Below, piece by piece: positions 1 through 7,997 of a DNA stretch of 39,442 nucleotides. The translations under genes and the position numbers were made by a program. Source of the stretch: a virus. A model generated the notes under the pieces. That model made no database searches. It was not told the origin of the DNA and worked only from the letters and a program-made list of their open reading frames with translations. Each line of letters starts with the position of its first letter. Within the stretch, counting starts at the first letter, position 1. The DNA lies in IMG/VR virus record IMGVR_UViG_3300020156_000018, positions 1 to 39,442 of that record. One strand, written 5' to 3'.

Positions 1-127
1 CCTTCACGAATGGGGTCGGATCCTCCTCAATCTGCCGCTCCAGCTCCCCCACGGTAAATTGCCGCATGGTCTCGGTTTCGATTTGCTCTCGCTCCGCCGG
101 GGAAAACCCGAGATTCGGGAGCTCTCC
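1..127. repeat. Left copy of 127-bp terminal direct repeat
   Basis: These 127 bases are identical to 39316-39442. The open reading frame of the internal virion protein gene runs straight across the join when one copy is removed, so the repeat marks a circular contig. A length of 127 matches a common maximum k-mer of assemblers, so this is most likely an assembly overlap and not a packaged terminal repeat. Confidence 0.97.
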
Positions 128-628
128 GAGATCGCGCTCCACGCCCTCCAGATCACCCCGTGCGGCGTTTGCCTGAAGAGATGCGGCCACGCGCACCTTG
201 CCGTCCTCCACGCGCTTGAGGGCGGCCGTGGTCTCTAGCTGAATCTGGCGGCGCCCGGAGAAGTCGAGGAGTTGCGCATCGAGCACGCGCCGCCCTTCCG
301 GCGAGAGTCCCATTTCAGACGCGCGATTCCTCCATTCCGTGGCCAGCGTCTGGAACTCCCCGCCCCATTCGGTGTAATCCGAACGGGTGAGGAGCGAATT
401 GTTGAAGGCGGCAGCCTCCTGCTCGATCCCCGCGAAGAACTCGGTGCGCTTGCCCGCCTCTTCGGTCTGGCGGATGCGGGTCCCGACGTCGGCGGCCAGA
501 TCGGCCACCTCGCCGAGCGCCTCCCCGAGCGCGGCTTGCGCCCGGGCGGGAGCCATCGCGGCGTTGTTCGACGGAGTGGGTGCCTGCACTTGCCCCTGCA
601 TGAGGTAGCTGATCGGAGGGAGGTTCAT
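1..628 (-). CDS. Internal virion protein, 5' part (gene continues at the right end)
   Basis: The ATG is at 626-628, three bases after the stop of the preceding gene (632-634). The frame stays open to base 1 and continues at the right-hand end of the window to the stop at 38477-38479. The joined gene encodes about 488 residues. The N-terminal part is rich in Ala, Glu and Arg with helical, coiled-coil-like stretches and no signal peptide or membrane segment. It sits between a gp14-like protein and the giant virion protein, the slot used by T7-type podoviruses for ejected internal core proteins (gp15 position). The role is inferred from position and composition; no catalytic motif is seen. Confidence 0.8.
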   Translation of the reverse strand, partial: MNLPPISYLMQGQVQAPTPSNNAAMAPARAQAALGEALGEVADLAADVGTRIRQTEEAGKRTEFFAGIEQEAAAFNNSLLTRSDYTEWGGEFQTLATEWRNRASEMGLSPEGRRVLDAQLLDFSGRRQIQLETTAALKRVEDGKVRVAASLQANAARGDLEGVERDLGELPNLGFSPAEREQIETETMRQFTVGELERQIEEDPTPFVK

Positions 629-631
629 GAT

Positions 632-1114
632 TTAGCCGAGGTATCCGGTGACTTGCGCCCCGCTGTCGGCGGCCGAAGCGCCTCCGGAGATGGCCGCGGT
701 GATCGCTTGGCTCTGGAGCGCCGACGCCTGTTGAGCGCCTTCCCATATCGCGGTGTCGGCCCCGGCGATGAGCGCCCGGTACCGGTTCTCCGCCTGAAAA
801 CTCATGTCGAGAATCTCCCGCTCCAATTGCAAGGCCGACTCTCCGAACACCGCGAGGGGCGTCCCTTCCATCTGGAACCCGCTTTTGGCGTTGCTCGACC
901 TGATTGCCGCCAGATGGCGCATATTCTCCCGCTGTTTCCGGCGTGCATTCTCGCCGGCAACATCCATTGCCTGTTGCGCCTGGGCCCGGTTCTCCTTGGC
1001 CTCCAGGATTGCGGTTTGGTTCGCGACCTTGGCTTGCTTCTTCGACGCGCGGACCTGCATGTCCGTCGAGATCGCCGTCAGGGTCATCGTGATTCCGAAA
1101 GACCACCAGCTCAT
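632..1114 (-). CDS. Internal virion protein, T7 gp14-like
   Basis: Encodes 160 residues. The ATG at 1112-1114 overlaps the TGA of the upstream cupin-like gene in an ATGA, which decides the start over a longer in-frame ORF. A hydrophobic N-terminus (about residues 2-16) is followed by a long Ala/Gln/Arg-rich helix with repeated Ala-Glu-Asn heptads (about 25-75), then a Gly/Ser/Ala-rich tail. This layout, and the position directly after tail tubular protein B and a small gene, match the T7 gp14 type of core protein ejected into the cell to form part of the DNA channel. The assignment rests on architecture and synteny, not on a diagnostic motif. Confidence 0.7.
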   Translation of the reverse strand: MSWWSFGITMTLTAISTDMQVRASKKQAKVANQTAILEAKENRAQAQQAMDVAGENARRKQRENMRHLAAIRSSNAKSGFQMEGTPLAVFGESALQLEREILDMSFQAENRYRALIAGADTAIWEGAQQASALQSQAITAAISGGASAADSGAQVTGYLG

Positions 1115-1566
1115 GGAATTGCAGGGGTAGGGGTCGGAAGGGATTTGCGCCATTCCTCCGTCGCCCCGGCAGGGAGCAGCGGGTTCACGTGCGGCGCGAG
1201 AATGCGGGCTGCGATGGCCTCGATGTCGCGGCCGTTGTCGGGATTCGCATGGAAGGTCAGCCAAACCGTATCCTCCAGCGCCAGCAGCATCCGCCGGGTG
1301 CCCGGGACGGTGAATCCGAAGTGAGGGCCCTCGTAGATGACCGCCCCCTCCTTCTTCGAGACCACCTTGACCTTGCCGCGGGTAATCACGAAGGCGTGGG
1401 TCGTGTTGTGGATCATCGACGTTCCGAGCGTGCCCGCCTTGAAGCGGCACTCCCGGACGTAGAACCCATCGGGGAAATGGTGAACTACCTCGCATTGCAT
1501 GGGCGGCCCGCCCTGCATGGCGGCCTCCAGGCGGTCGAATTCGTCGGGCTCGATGATTTCGGTCAT
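1111..1566 (-). CDS. Cupin-like virion-associated protein
   Basis: Encodes 151 residues. The ATG (1564-1566) overlaps the stop of tail tubular protein B by ATGA, and its own stop overlaps the next start in the same way. The middle (about residues 45-105) reads as a row of short beta strands with a His-Asn-Thr-Thr-His segment, a Gly-Lys-Val turn, and a Pro-Gly-Thr-Arg-Arg followed by hydrophobic strands, as in the cupin beta barrel. The His pair could bind metal. Its place inside the tail/internal-virion block implies a structural or assembly role. The enzyme activity, if any, is unknown. Confidence 0.6.
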   Translation of the reverse strand: MTEIIEPDEFDRLEAAMQGGPPMQCEVVHHFPDGFYVRECRFKAGTLGTSMIHNTTHAFVITRGKVKVVSKKEGAVIYEGPHFGFTVPGTRRMLLALEDTVWLTFHANPDNGRDIEAIAARILAPHVNPLLPAGATEEWRKSLPTPTPAIP

Positions 1567-4040
1567 ACTGAATTCATGTCGTACCAGATGTGCAGCGAGA
1601 GCACGTTCAGGGGCAAAGGCTGGTTCTGGCGGATCATGACGAAGGCCCGGTGTTCGCTTCTACTGTCAACCCGCGGCTCCTTGTAGCCGCTGAAAAGGGG
1701 GAGAGCCTCGTCCATCAGATCGCCTTGGCTGAGGAACGGCATCTTCTCCCAGATTTCCCCATTGCTGGCAGACACCTGGCCGCCCATCGACTTCCAAAGC
1801 TCGACCGTCAGCCGCGTCACCCCCTTCACGGCGACCTTGGAGAGCGAATTGGGATCGTTCGTCTCCAGCGCCGTGGGCGTCAAAATGCACTCGTAGGGCA
1901 ACCCGGCAATCACGATGGCCGCGGCGTCATCCAGCTCGATCTCGCCGCCCGAAACCGTCTTGTCGGCGACCGGCGAGCCATCGGCGAGAACGCAGACCGA
2001 TTGCCCTTCCAGGTGGTCGAGCCCGCTGATGGTGGTAGTCGGAGCGCCGTTGTAGATGACCGACGAATCGGAGCAACAGAGGAGCGCCTGGGTGGCCTCG
2101 GAGTCGGCATCCTTGAGCAAGCGCATGTGCTCGGGCTGGAAGCGCTCGATGAAGCGCCCGCCGGCCCGGTTGACGGTGATCCAGACTTGATCCTCTTCCC
2201 CGGTGGAGCTGATGACAGCCACCGATTCGACCGCACCGTCCGTGATATACCGGAACCACCCGGCCACACCCTGATTCCGCTCGATGGCCAGCCCGAGAAG
2301 CTGGCCTCCCGAATCCACGCACCAGAGCACGGAATCCGGGTTCCGCTGGAGAGCGACTTGAACGATTTGCCCGTCCACGATGTGCTCGGCGAGGAGGGTC
2401 AGATCGGTGGCCTTGTAGCCGTCCGACTCGAAGACGAAGGAAAACTCCCACACCTTCCGGCCGTTGCGCTGGACGAAAACCACCGTGTCTTGCACCGGGA
2501 GCGCCTGAATGAAGGAGCTGCCGGTGTTGCTGAATTTGCCTGCCCGCACGCTGGAAGGAGTGATTGCCTTGGTATTGTCACGCGGGCCGATAGGGCCTTC
2601 CGCCCCGCCAGTGCCGACGAGCAGTGCTTCCTGGGAAACCATCCATTGGAAGGCGTGCGCCTTCTGTCCCGCCAGCGTCAGAGCGAGCCCCATGTCGTCA
2701 TCGCTTCCGAGTCGGAAGTTGTAGAAATCATCGATGATCGAGCCCCACAGGGTTTGCGGCTGCGCGGCATTGCCGCCGAACATCAGCCGCGATTCATGGA
2801 TGCAAACGGTTCGCGGCCATCCGCGGAAGTCGCTCCACGCGGGTTCCGCCCAGTACGTCGTGCCGCCGAGTCCGCCGAGCTCGAAAACGACCTGGGCGCC
2901 AACCGATGTCGGGCTGTTGTAGCCGGTCACCTCGAAGATCCCGTAATGGTCGGGATCGACCGCCTCCAGCGTGTAATTGCCGTGGGTCGGCGTGGAGCCT
3001 TCCTTCGAGATGAGTTTGATTCGCAGCCAACAGGGGTCGATTTCCGTTCCGGTGATGATCCCGCTCCGGTCCGCGCGGCTGGCGGGCAGCGTCCGGATGG
3101 TCTCCCACTTGATTTTATTGAAGGATCGTTCCACCACTGCGATCGCATCCCAATCCCCGGTGCCCGCGCCGCTCATCACGGTGAGCGACCATTCACCGAG
3201 GACAAAGAGGGGCGCAGAGGCGGTACCGGCGACTTCGGAAAGAGCGAGTTCGAGGAAGGGTTCCTCCCGGCGATGCTTCATCAGCCAGCGGCTCCCGACG
3301 TGACCGGGATCGAAAACGGCCAAGCTGGACGTGATCGTGGTGGTGCCGGTAACCGCAGACGCCGTGAGCGAATTGGCGGTGATATTCTCGTCGCGGAGGG
3401 CCGGAAATTCCTGAACCAGCGGGGCAATCGTCCATTCGTTGTCGGCAAACCGGGAGATGATCCTCGGCGTATGGTTCGGATGAGAGATGAAAACTAGATC
3501 GTTGAGCTGCTGGAACTGCAATTCCCTCAGCTCCGAGGCGAGGTAGGGCGTGGCACGCTTGAAGGCGGTGGTGAGCGTCCATTTGCCCGCTGCCAGATCG
3601 GCGTCGAAGGAACCGGAGGTGTGGTCCTCGTTGCAGTAGTAGATTCCCTCGTAGCCGACCGTTACCGAGCGGATCCACGTCCCCCGGGTGTATTCCTTCG
3701 CGGTGCTCCAGATGGAATCCACGCTGTCGTTGGTCATCGTGGGGATGGCCGGGGTGTCGCCAGTGGTGTAAACGGTGAATTCTCCCGCGGTGAATACCAT
3801 CGTGAACACGGTGGTCTGGCTGAACTCGAAGGACACCAGCACGGGCGGATCGTCCTGATCGGCCACGTGGTCGATAAAGATGGTGCCGGGACGCGAGAAT
3901 GCCCCGCCGTAGATGGCGGGGCGGAAGTTCTTCATCTCGCTCGCGCTGTTCCGGTACTTTGCCAGATCGATGCGCGGGTCCGTGAACGGGGAGATCTCCC
4001 CGCCGTTGAAGCTGATGCGGCGCTCAATCTGAATGCTCAC
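1563..4040 (-). CDS. Tail tubular protein B (T7 gp12-like nozzle)
   Basis: Encodes 825 residues. The start is taken as the GTG at 4038-4040, which overlaps the TGA of tail tubular protein A in a GTGA; longer in-frame ORF extension upstream would overlap that gene completely. The N-terminus, with Asn-Gly-Gly-Glu followed by Pro...Arg-Asp-Leu-Ala-Lys-Tyr and then Asn-Phe.Pro..Gly-Gly..Arg-Pro-Gly-Thr, is the hallmark of podovirus tail tubular protein B. The rest is beta-rich, as expected of the nozzle propeller. It follows gp11-type protein A as in T7. Together they form the short tail tube. Confidence 0.9.
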   Translation of the reverse strand: MSIQIERRISFNGGEISPFTDPRIDLAKYRNSASEMKNFRPAIYGGAFSRPGTIFIDHVADQDDPPVLVSFEFSQTTVFTMVFTAGEFTVYTTGDTPAIPTMTNDSVDSIWSTAKEYTRGTWIRSVTVGYEGIYYCNEDHTSGSFDADLAAGKWTLTTAFKRATPYLASELRELQFQQLNDLVFISHPNHTPRIISRFADNEWTIAPLVQEFPALRDENITANSLTASAVTGTTTITSSLAVFDPGHVGSRWLMKHRREEPFLELALSEVAGTASAPLFVLGEWSLTVMSGAGTGDWDAIAVVERSFNKIKWETIRTLPASRADRSGIITGTEIDPCWLRIKLISKEGSTPTHGNYTLEAVDPDHYGIFEVTGYNSPTSVGAQVVFELGGLGGTTYWAEPAWSDFRGWPRTVCIHESRLMFGGNAAQPQTLWGSIIDDFYNFRLGSDDDMGLALTLAGQKAHAFQWMVSQEALLVGTGGAEGPIGPRDNTKAITPSSVRAGKFSNTGSSFIQALPVQDTVVFVQRNGRKVWEFSFVFESDGYKATDLTLLAEHIVDGQIVQVALQRNPDSVLWCVDSGGQLLGLAIERNQGVAGWFRYITDGAVESVAVISSTGEEDQVWITVNRAGGRFIERFQPEHMRLLKDADSEATQALLCCSDSSVIYNGAPTTTISGLDHLEGQSVCVLADGSPVADKTVSGGEIELDDAAAIVIAGLPYECILTPTALETNDPNSLSKVAVKGVTRLTVELWKSMGGQVSASNGEIWEKMPFLSQGDLMDEALPLFSGYKEPRVDSRSEHRAFVMIRQNQPLPLNVLSLHIWYDMNSV

Positions 4041-4675
4041 GGCAGGTAATAGCGGAGGGGATCGCGGTAGCGCCGGCCGCCGAAACGCGACTGGATGAGC
4101 GGGGAATTCGCGAGGAGCCGCGCCATCGGGCGAACTTCCCGCGATCCGACTTCGATGGCATCGATTTGCTGGGCCCGCATGATGGCCCGCCGCTTCAGCA
4201 CTTCCAGTTGGGCCTGCATCTGGGTATCGCGGCTCAAGGGGATGCAGATTTCCGCGGCGAGGGCGGCCGCCACGGCTTTGGCAAGCAGCGGGTCGAACTC
4301 GCTGACACCGATCCGTTTGATGTATCGGATTTGAGCGGTGCTCCCGTAGGTCAGCAGCCGCTTGCCTTCCTCGATTTCGAAATACTCGTCCGACCCGTCG
4401 AACTGCTCGCCGTTCACTTCCAGGAGACGGAGGAAATCGGCCGGAAGCTGGAACGCATGCGAAAAGCCGAACTTCGGGGGCGTGGACAACTCCGAGAGCG
4501 TGGCGCGGGAAATGGCGCAGTTCCACCGGTGTTCCCGGAGGGTCTCGTCAATCACCGCCTGAACGAACGCATTGCAGGTCCGGGCGGCCTTGTTCTCCAC
4601 GTCATTGATGTCGGAGATCGGCATGTCCCCGATATGGGCGAGGGCGCGGTTCGCAAGATCGGTGTTCGTGGTCAT
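4037..4675 (-). CDS. Tail tubular protein A (T7 gp11-like adaptor)
   Basis: Encodes 212 residues, close to the usual 190-220 of the family. The N-terminus has the typical pattern Asn-Arg-Ala-Leu..Ile-Gly followed by Ile.Asp.Asn-Asp-Val-Glu-Asn-Lys-Ala-Ala, and a later Ala-Leu-Ala-Ala-Glu-Ile helix, as in gp11-like gatekeeper proteins that join the portal to the nozzle. It is followed by tail tubular protein B with a 4-base overlap and preceded by a hairpin terminator (4681-4725), so it may depend on read-through or on an unseen promoter. Confidence 0.9.
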   Translation of the reverse strand: MTTNTDLANRALAHIGDMPISDINDVENKAARTCNAFVQAVIDETLREHRWNCAISRATLSELSTPPKFGFSHAFQLPADFLRLLEVNGEQFDGSDEYFEIEEGKRLLTYGSTAQIRYIKRIGVSEFDPLLAKAVAAALAAEICIPLSRDTQMQAQLEVLKRRAIMRAQQIDAIEVGSREVRPMARLLANSPLIQSRFGGRRYRDPLRYYLP

Positions 4676-4680
4676 CGCCT

Positions 4681-4725
4681 GAAAAAGAGAGGAGGGCGGG
4701 GCGTGGAATCACACCGCCGCCCTCC
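4681..4725 (-). terminator. Rho-independent terminator before the tail genes
   Basis: On the minus strand a 9-bp stem (GGAGGGCGG at 4717-4725 with CCGCCCTCC at 4691-4699), whose loop can pair further (GTG/CAC), is followed by TCTCTTTTT at 4682-4690. It lies in the 68-bp gap between the capsid-proximal gene (stop 4744) and the tail tubular protein A start (4675), so it should end or attenuate the capsid transcript. Confidence 0.75.
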
Positions 4726-4743
4726 GGGGTTGAGGGTGGGCCG

Positions 4744-5232
4744 TTACAGCGCCTTCCAGGCGAGCAGCACCCGGAACGCACCGGCCTCGACGACCGCCGC
4801 GAGGGTGGCCAGCGTGAGCTTGATGACGTTCGTGGAGGTGGTCGGATCGCCGGTATCAACCACCTTGTGGCGGTTGGTGTAGCCGTCCGGCAGGGTGCCG
4901 GATATGAACTCCACGGTGCCGACCGCGGCGCAGTTGATGCCCACGGCGTACCGGTCCGGATCGAGGATGTCCCCGATATTGAAGGTGACCGCGCCGGACG
5001 ACATGTCGTCGGTAACGAACACCTTGCACTGCTCGGGGATTACTATTGCACCGGGCGGAAGCTCGATGAGGTCGATCACGTCGCCCTGGGCGTTGTCCGT
5101 GGTGGTGGCAACGTCGAGATACGAGGTTTGGACCGGACCATCGACTTGCCGGGAGTCGTCGATTGCCAGGTTGTAATTCGCTGCCGCGGCGAGAGCGGCA
5201 GCGAATTGGACGGATTGAGTGGTTTTAGCCAT
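4744..5232 (-). CDS. Capsid-proximal structural protein (decoration candidate)
   Basis: Encodes 162 residues. It starts with Met-Ala-Lys-Thr-Thr-Gln-Ser-Val-Gln-Phe and is rich in short beta-strand patterns (about residues 35-150), with no catalytic motif. It is one of the few genes here with a clear Shine-Dalgarno sequence (AAAGGAA about 9 bases before the ATG), which fits high expression. It lies 34 bp after the major capsid gene and ahead of a terminator, so capsid and this gene share a transcript. A head decoration or other abundant structural protein is the simplest reading, but the family is not recognised. Confidence 0.65.
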   Translation of the reverse strand: MAKTTQSVQFAAALAAAANYNLAIDDSRQVDGPVQTSYLDVATTTDNAQGDVIDLIELPPGAIVIPEQCKVFVTDDMSSGAVTFNIGDILDPDRYAVGINCAAVGTVEFISGTLPDGYTNRHKVVDTGDPTTSTNVIKLTLATLAAVVEAGAFRVLLAWKAL

Positions 5233-5266
5233 GATGATGATTCCTTTCAGGTTCGAGGGTTGCGGG

Positions 5267-6196
5267 TTACGCCGGGCTCTGGTCGCAAAGGATCTCGATC
5301 ACGCCGTCCGGATCGACGCGGGTAGCACCCCAGCCCCATTCCGTGCGGAGCTGGATGTCGTGCCGCTTGGTCGGCAGCACATCGACGAACGCGGACGGAT
5401 TCTCCGCCACGCCGAAGCCCACGGCTTCGCGCACGAAGGCGTAGCAAGACCTGACGTCGGTGGCCGCGTTCAGCGGAAGGAGCTCTGGCGATACCGCCTT
5501 GATCGCGAGACCGAAGGCGGACACGACCTCTCCGGTCGTAAGGCGTTGCAGCCCGTAGTCGGAGCTCGTCATCTTCTCCTCAAGGAGCAAATCCTTGATT
5601 TGGCGATGAGTGAGGACAACGCAGCCTTGATGCTGGTTCTCCACATCCTGACCGGTCACGTTGGCGAGGCCGAATCGGGTCGAGACCTCCAGCAGCTTCG
5701 CGAAGGTCATCCCGCTATTCTGCGGCGCCCCGGAATCGACGAAGTTGACAGGGATCGTATCGCTCTCGCTGGCGAACGTGAGGATCGTTCCGCCGGTGGG
5801 TCCGCTCTGGACATCACCTCGGATGCCATCGATGAGGGTCTTGTCACGGTCGCGCTCCGCGGCGGCAAGCTGCAGGCGCATGATTTGCTCCTGTGGGCCG
5901 CCGATCGCGCCAAGCTGGATTTGCTCCCGCCGGTCGAGGATATGGGCGCAGTCGGAGAAGTGAGGGAAGAGCAAGCGGTATTCGACCGGGATGTCTTCCG
6001 GGTTGGTCTCGCCGAAGCGACCGGAGATCGCCCGGGAATTCACCTTTGGAAGACGCCGGAAGCGGATGCTCTCGCCATTGATGGTATCGACGTTGACGAA
6101 TGCCTGCAAACGGCTGGCAAGCTGCTGGAACTGGATCTTCCAATCGTCGTCGTACAGAGCCGGAAATCCATCCGGGATGTTATTAGAGAAGGACAT
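5267..6196 (-). CDS. Major capsid protein
   Basis: Encodes 309 residues, a normal length for a podovirus capsid subunit with HK97-type fold. The sequence has a helical N-terminal arm (about 20-35), a Glu-Arg-Asp-Arg-Asp-Lys helix near residues 113-120 (spine-helix-like), a Thr-His-Arg-Gln-Ile-Lys-Asp-Leu-Leu segment and a C-terminal Pro.Lys-Arg-His-Asp-Ile-Gln-Leu-Arg-Thr-Glu-Trp-Gly strand, as in phage capsid proteins of the P22-coat-like/podovirus group. It directly follows the scaffold gene, the standard order. A 260-base leader with a terminator, the 14-base motif and three hairpins precedes it, suggesting its own promoter. Confidence 0.88.
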   Translation of the reverse strand: MSFSNNIPDGFPALYDDDWKIQFQQLASRLQAFVNVDTINGESIRFRRLPKVNSRAISGRFGETNPEDIPVEYRLLFPHFSDCAHILDRREQIQLGAIGGPQEQIMRLQLAAAERDRDKTLIDGIRGDVQSGPTGGTILTFASESDTIPVNFVDSGAPQNSGMTFAKLLEVSTRFGLANVTGQDVENQHQGCVVLTHRQIKDLLLEEKMTSSDYGLQRLTTGEVVSAFGLAIKAVSPELLPLNAATDVRSCYAFVREAVGFGVAENPSAFVDVLPTKRHDIQLRTEWGWGATRVDPDGVIEILCDQSPA

Positions 6197-6265
6197 GATA
6201 TGGGGTTGGTTTGAAATGCGAATGCGCCCGGCTGTTGGGGGCGCGGCTGGTCAGGCTTCGCGAGT

Positions 6266-6333
6266 GACCCGGAATCCGGGGTCGCCTCGGACCAGGGGTC
6301 CGGGCGCTCAAACCAAGGGCTCCGATGACGGAG
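6266..6333 (-). promoter_or_regulatory. Three small hairpins in the capsid mRNA leader
   Basis: Within the leader between the scaffold stop and the capsid start, three inverted repeats lie in a row: GACCCGG...CC-G-GGGTC at 6266-6283 (one bulge), GGACC-AGG-GGTCC at 6289-6301, and CTCCG-ATGA-CGGAG at 6320-6333. They would form stem-loops in the untranslated leader and could protect the transcript or shape translation. The pairing is seen directly; the role is inferred. Confidence 0.45.
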
Positions 6334-6378
6334 GTAACCTCTGAGCTGCGGTGCCATCATGCCCGACACCGCGGCGGC

Positions 6379-6392
6379 GTTCTACTGCCAGC
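6379..6392 (-). promoter_or_regulatory. Late 14-base motif, copy A (capsid leader)
   Basis: Minus-strand GCTGGCAGTAGAAC. The same 14 bases occur at 10158-10171 and 31835-31848, in the same orientation. Copies A and B share 16 bases. This copy lies just downstream of the terminator that closes the scaffold transcript and 182 bases before the capsid ATG, as expected for a promoter or regulator binding site restarting transcription. Confidence 0.5.
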
Positions 6393-6402
6393 CATGAAAC
6401 GG

Positions 6403-6433
6403 AAAAGCCCGGCCCCCTCGCAGGGGCCGGGCT
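6403..6433 (-). terminator. Rho-independent terminator after the scaffold gene
   Basis: A perfect 11-bp GC-rich stem (AGCCCGGCCCC at 6406-6416, GGGGCCGGGCT at 6423-6433, loop of 6) is followed on the minus strand by TTTTCC. It lies 24 bases after the scaffold stop and just before motif copy A, separating the portal/scaffold transcript from the capsid transcript. Confidence 0.85.
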
Positions 6434-6456
6434 CTGGCAAATGAATGTCGGGGATA

Positions 6457-7440
6457 CTATCTCCGCGTGCGCTTTTCCCTCGCGGCATCCTGCGCGTAGA
6501 GATCCTTCACGCGGGCGGCCTTCACGGGATCGCGCTTCCAATTCGGATCCTGGCGCATGATCGCCTGCGCTTGTTGCTTGGCCGACCCGCTTCCGTTGAA
6601 GACTTCCTTGTCGATCCCCGGGATCGGAGCCTCCCGGGATGCACGGCGGGCCTCGTCCACAAGCGCCACGATGTCGGGGTGAGACAGCGCGGCCTTGAGG
6701 ATCGGGTCCCCAAGGTCGAGCTTCCGGGCGGTGATGAAATCACGGTTCGCGCCAAGGAATCCCTCGTAGTCGTCACCCTTCTCCTTGCGGAAACGCTTCT
6801 CGGAGGCCGCGGCCAGTTCGTCGATCTTCGCGGCCATGCGGGTTTGGGCCTGCTGCTGCTGCTTTTGGGCAACGCCGAGGTAGAACTCGCTCGCCTCCTT
6901 CATGAACTCCGCGGGCACATGATGCTTGTGCGCGAGTTGCTGGAAAGCGGCCGCTGATTCGTCGTCCCATTCCAGACCGTCCGGCACCTTCGGGGGCTTG
7001 AACCCGTACTCTTCGGGAGCGTTCGGCGCTCCGACAAGCCGGCGGAAGTCCTGAACATCCTGATCCGCCGCGCCCTCGGTCGGCCGGGTGACCCTCTTGC
7101 CGCTGGCGTGACCGATCGCGTCATCCAGCATCCTGAAGAGCGATGCTTCGTCCTTCGCGGTCATCGCGCGGCTAGCCAGCCGCTGGAAACCGGCGTCCTC
7201 AAGGGCTTTCGACCAGCCCTCCTTGAATTTCCCCTCCGTGGCGTAGTCATCGCGGAAGAATCCCGAGGACTTGGCGGTCTGCGCTGGCGCCGGATTGGTT
7301 CCTCCGGCAGGATCGGCAAATAATCCGTTGCCGGACGGGGCCGGTGCCGGAGTCGCCGGGGCTACTGCGGGAGCGGCTGGGGCCGGCGTGGAGGGAGCGG
7401 CTGCGGGAGCCGCGGGGGTTGCTACTGCTGCTTCACTCAT
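6457..7440 (-). CDS. Capsid scaffolding protein
   Basis: Encodes 327 residues. Residues 1-37 are almost only Ala, Pro, Ser and Thr, followed by a charged, mostly helical body with a Gln-rich coiled-coil stretch (four Gln in a row, then Arg-Met-Ala-Ala-Lys-Ile-Asp-Glu-Leu) and a basic C-terminus ending Lys-Arg-Thr-Arg-Arg. This low-complexity, helical, charged make-up and the position immediately before the major capsid gene are typical of podovirus scaffold proteins, which fill the procapsid and bind coat protein through a basic tail. No protease motif is seen, so it is probably released and not cleaved by a phage enzyme. Confidence 0.82.
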   Translation of the reverse strand: MSEAAVATPAAPAAAPSTPAPAAPAVAPATPAPAPSGNGLFADPAGGTNPAPAQTAKSSGFFRDDYATEGKFKEGWSKALEDAGFQRLASRAMTAKDEASLFRMLDDAIGHASGKRVTRPTEGAADQDVQDFRRLVGAPNAPEEYGFKPPKVPDGLEWDDESAAAFQQLAHKHHVPAEFMKEASEFYLGVAQKQQQQAQTRMAAKIDELAAASEKRFRKEKGDDYEGFLGANRDFITARKLDLGDPILKAALSHPDIVALVDEARRASREAPIPGIDKEVFNGSGSAKQQAQAIMRQDPNWKRDPVKAARVKDLYAQDAAREKRTRR

Positions 7441-7482
7441 GGGTCAAAATGGAAGGTGTGGATTCAGGCGCGGGCATCGGTT

Positions 7483-7980
7483 TCACTCTTCTCCTCGGGA
7501 ATCCGCGGCCCGTGCGATGTCGGCGTCACGATCGCTGCTTTCGTACGGCTCGGGAACTTGCCTCCCGGTGATATTGGTTCCCTTGCGGCCAGCGTATTTC
7601 TCGCCGGCCTTCTTCGGGTGATATTTGAACCACCAGGCGACGACCTCGGGGGTCTTGTCACCGGCTGTCGGGTCTTCCGGCGGACAGGGGGGAATGTCTC
7701 CGGAGGAAGGATTGCCGATCGGCTGCCTCGCCATCTCGACACGAGCATGTGCACCTGCAAGTGCTTGAGCCGTCTGGCGTCCCCTGTCGGGTAGAGGCTG
7801 CTCGGGAGGGGACTCATGGCCTTCCGATCGAAGGAAAGCCTCCACGGCTTCCCTGTGCTCGGCCTGCCCTTTCGCCATGCGGAGTTCGCCGTTCTTGTCG
7901 ATCACCGCCACTTTGTGCGGGGCGATGAGCGCCGGATCGGACGAAAACAGGATGTCATTCTTAGCGCGGGAGTAGTTCAT
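7483..7980 (-). CDS. Head-module hypothetical protein
   Basis: Encodes 165 residues. It is hydrophilic, with an N-terminal part resembling a short beta-hairpin domain (Val-Ala-Val-Ile-Asp-Lys-Asn-Gly-Glu) and a Pro-rich middle (about residues 57-105), then Trp-Trp-Phe-Lys-Tyr-His-Pro-Lys-Lys and a Lys/Arg-rich C-terminus. No known family is recognised. It sits between the Bbp19-like gene and the scaffold gene, so a minor head or assembly role is likely. No clear ribosome binding site. Confidence 0.6.
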   Translation of the reverse strand: MNYSRAKNDILFSSDPALIAPHKVAVIDKNGELRMAKGQAEHREAVEAFLRSEGHESPPEQPLPDRGRQTAQALAGAHARVEMARQPIGNPSSGDIPPCPPEDPTAGDKTPEVVAWWFKYHPKKAGEKYAGRKGTNITGRQVPEPYESSDRDADIARAADSRGEE

Positions 7981-7997
7981 TGGATCTCAGGTTCGGA

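Noticed and set aside
272-1324. 350-codon plus-strand ORF and many similar plus-strand ORFs over the late region
   Set aside because: They lie opposite well-supported minus-strand genes, are rich in Arg, Gly, Pro and Leu as expected from high-GC antisense frames, and show no family features.
632-1495. Long 287-codon form of the gp14-like gene
   Set aside because: Its first part overlaps the cupin-like gene in another frame; the ATGA-overlapping start at 1114 fits the operon.
1657-1670. Fourth, degenerate copy of the 14-base motif (11 of 14 matches) in the tail nozzle gene
   Set aside because: It is inside coding sequence about 90 bases before the next gene and differs at three positions, so chance is likely.
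6379-6392. Sigma-54 promoter reading of the 14-base motif
   Set aside because: TGGCAG resembles the -24 box, but the -12 GC is not at the required spacing in all three copies.
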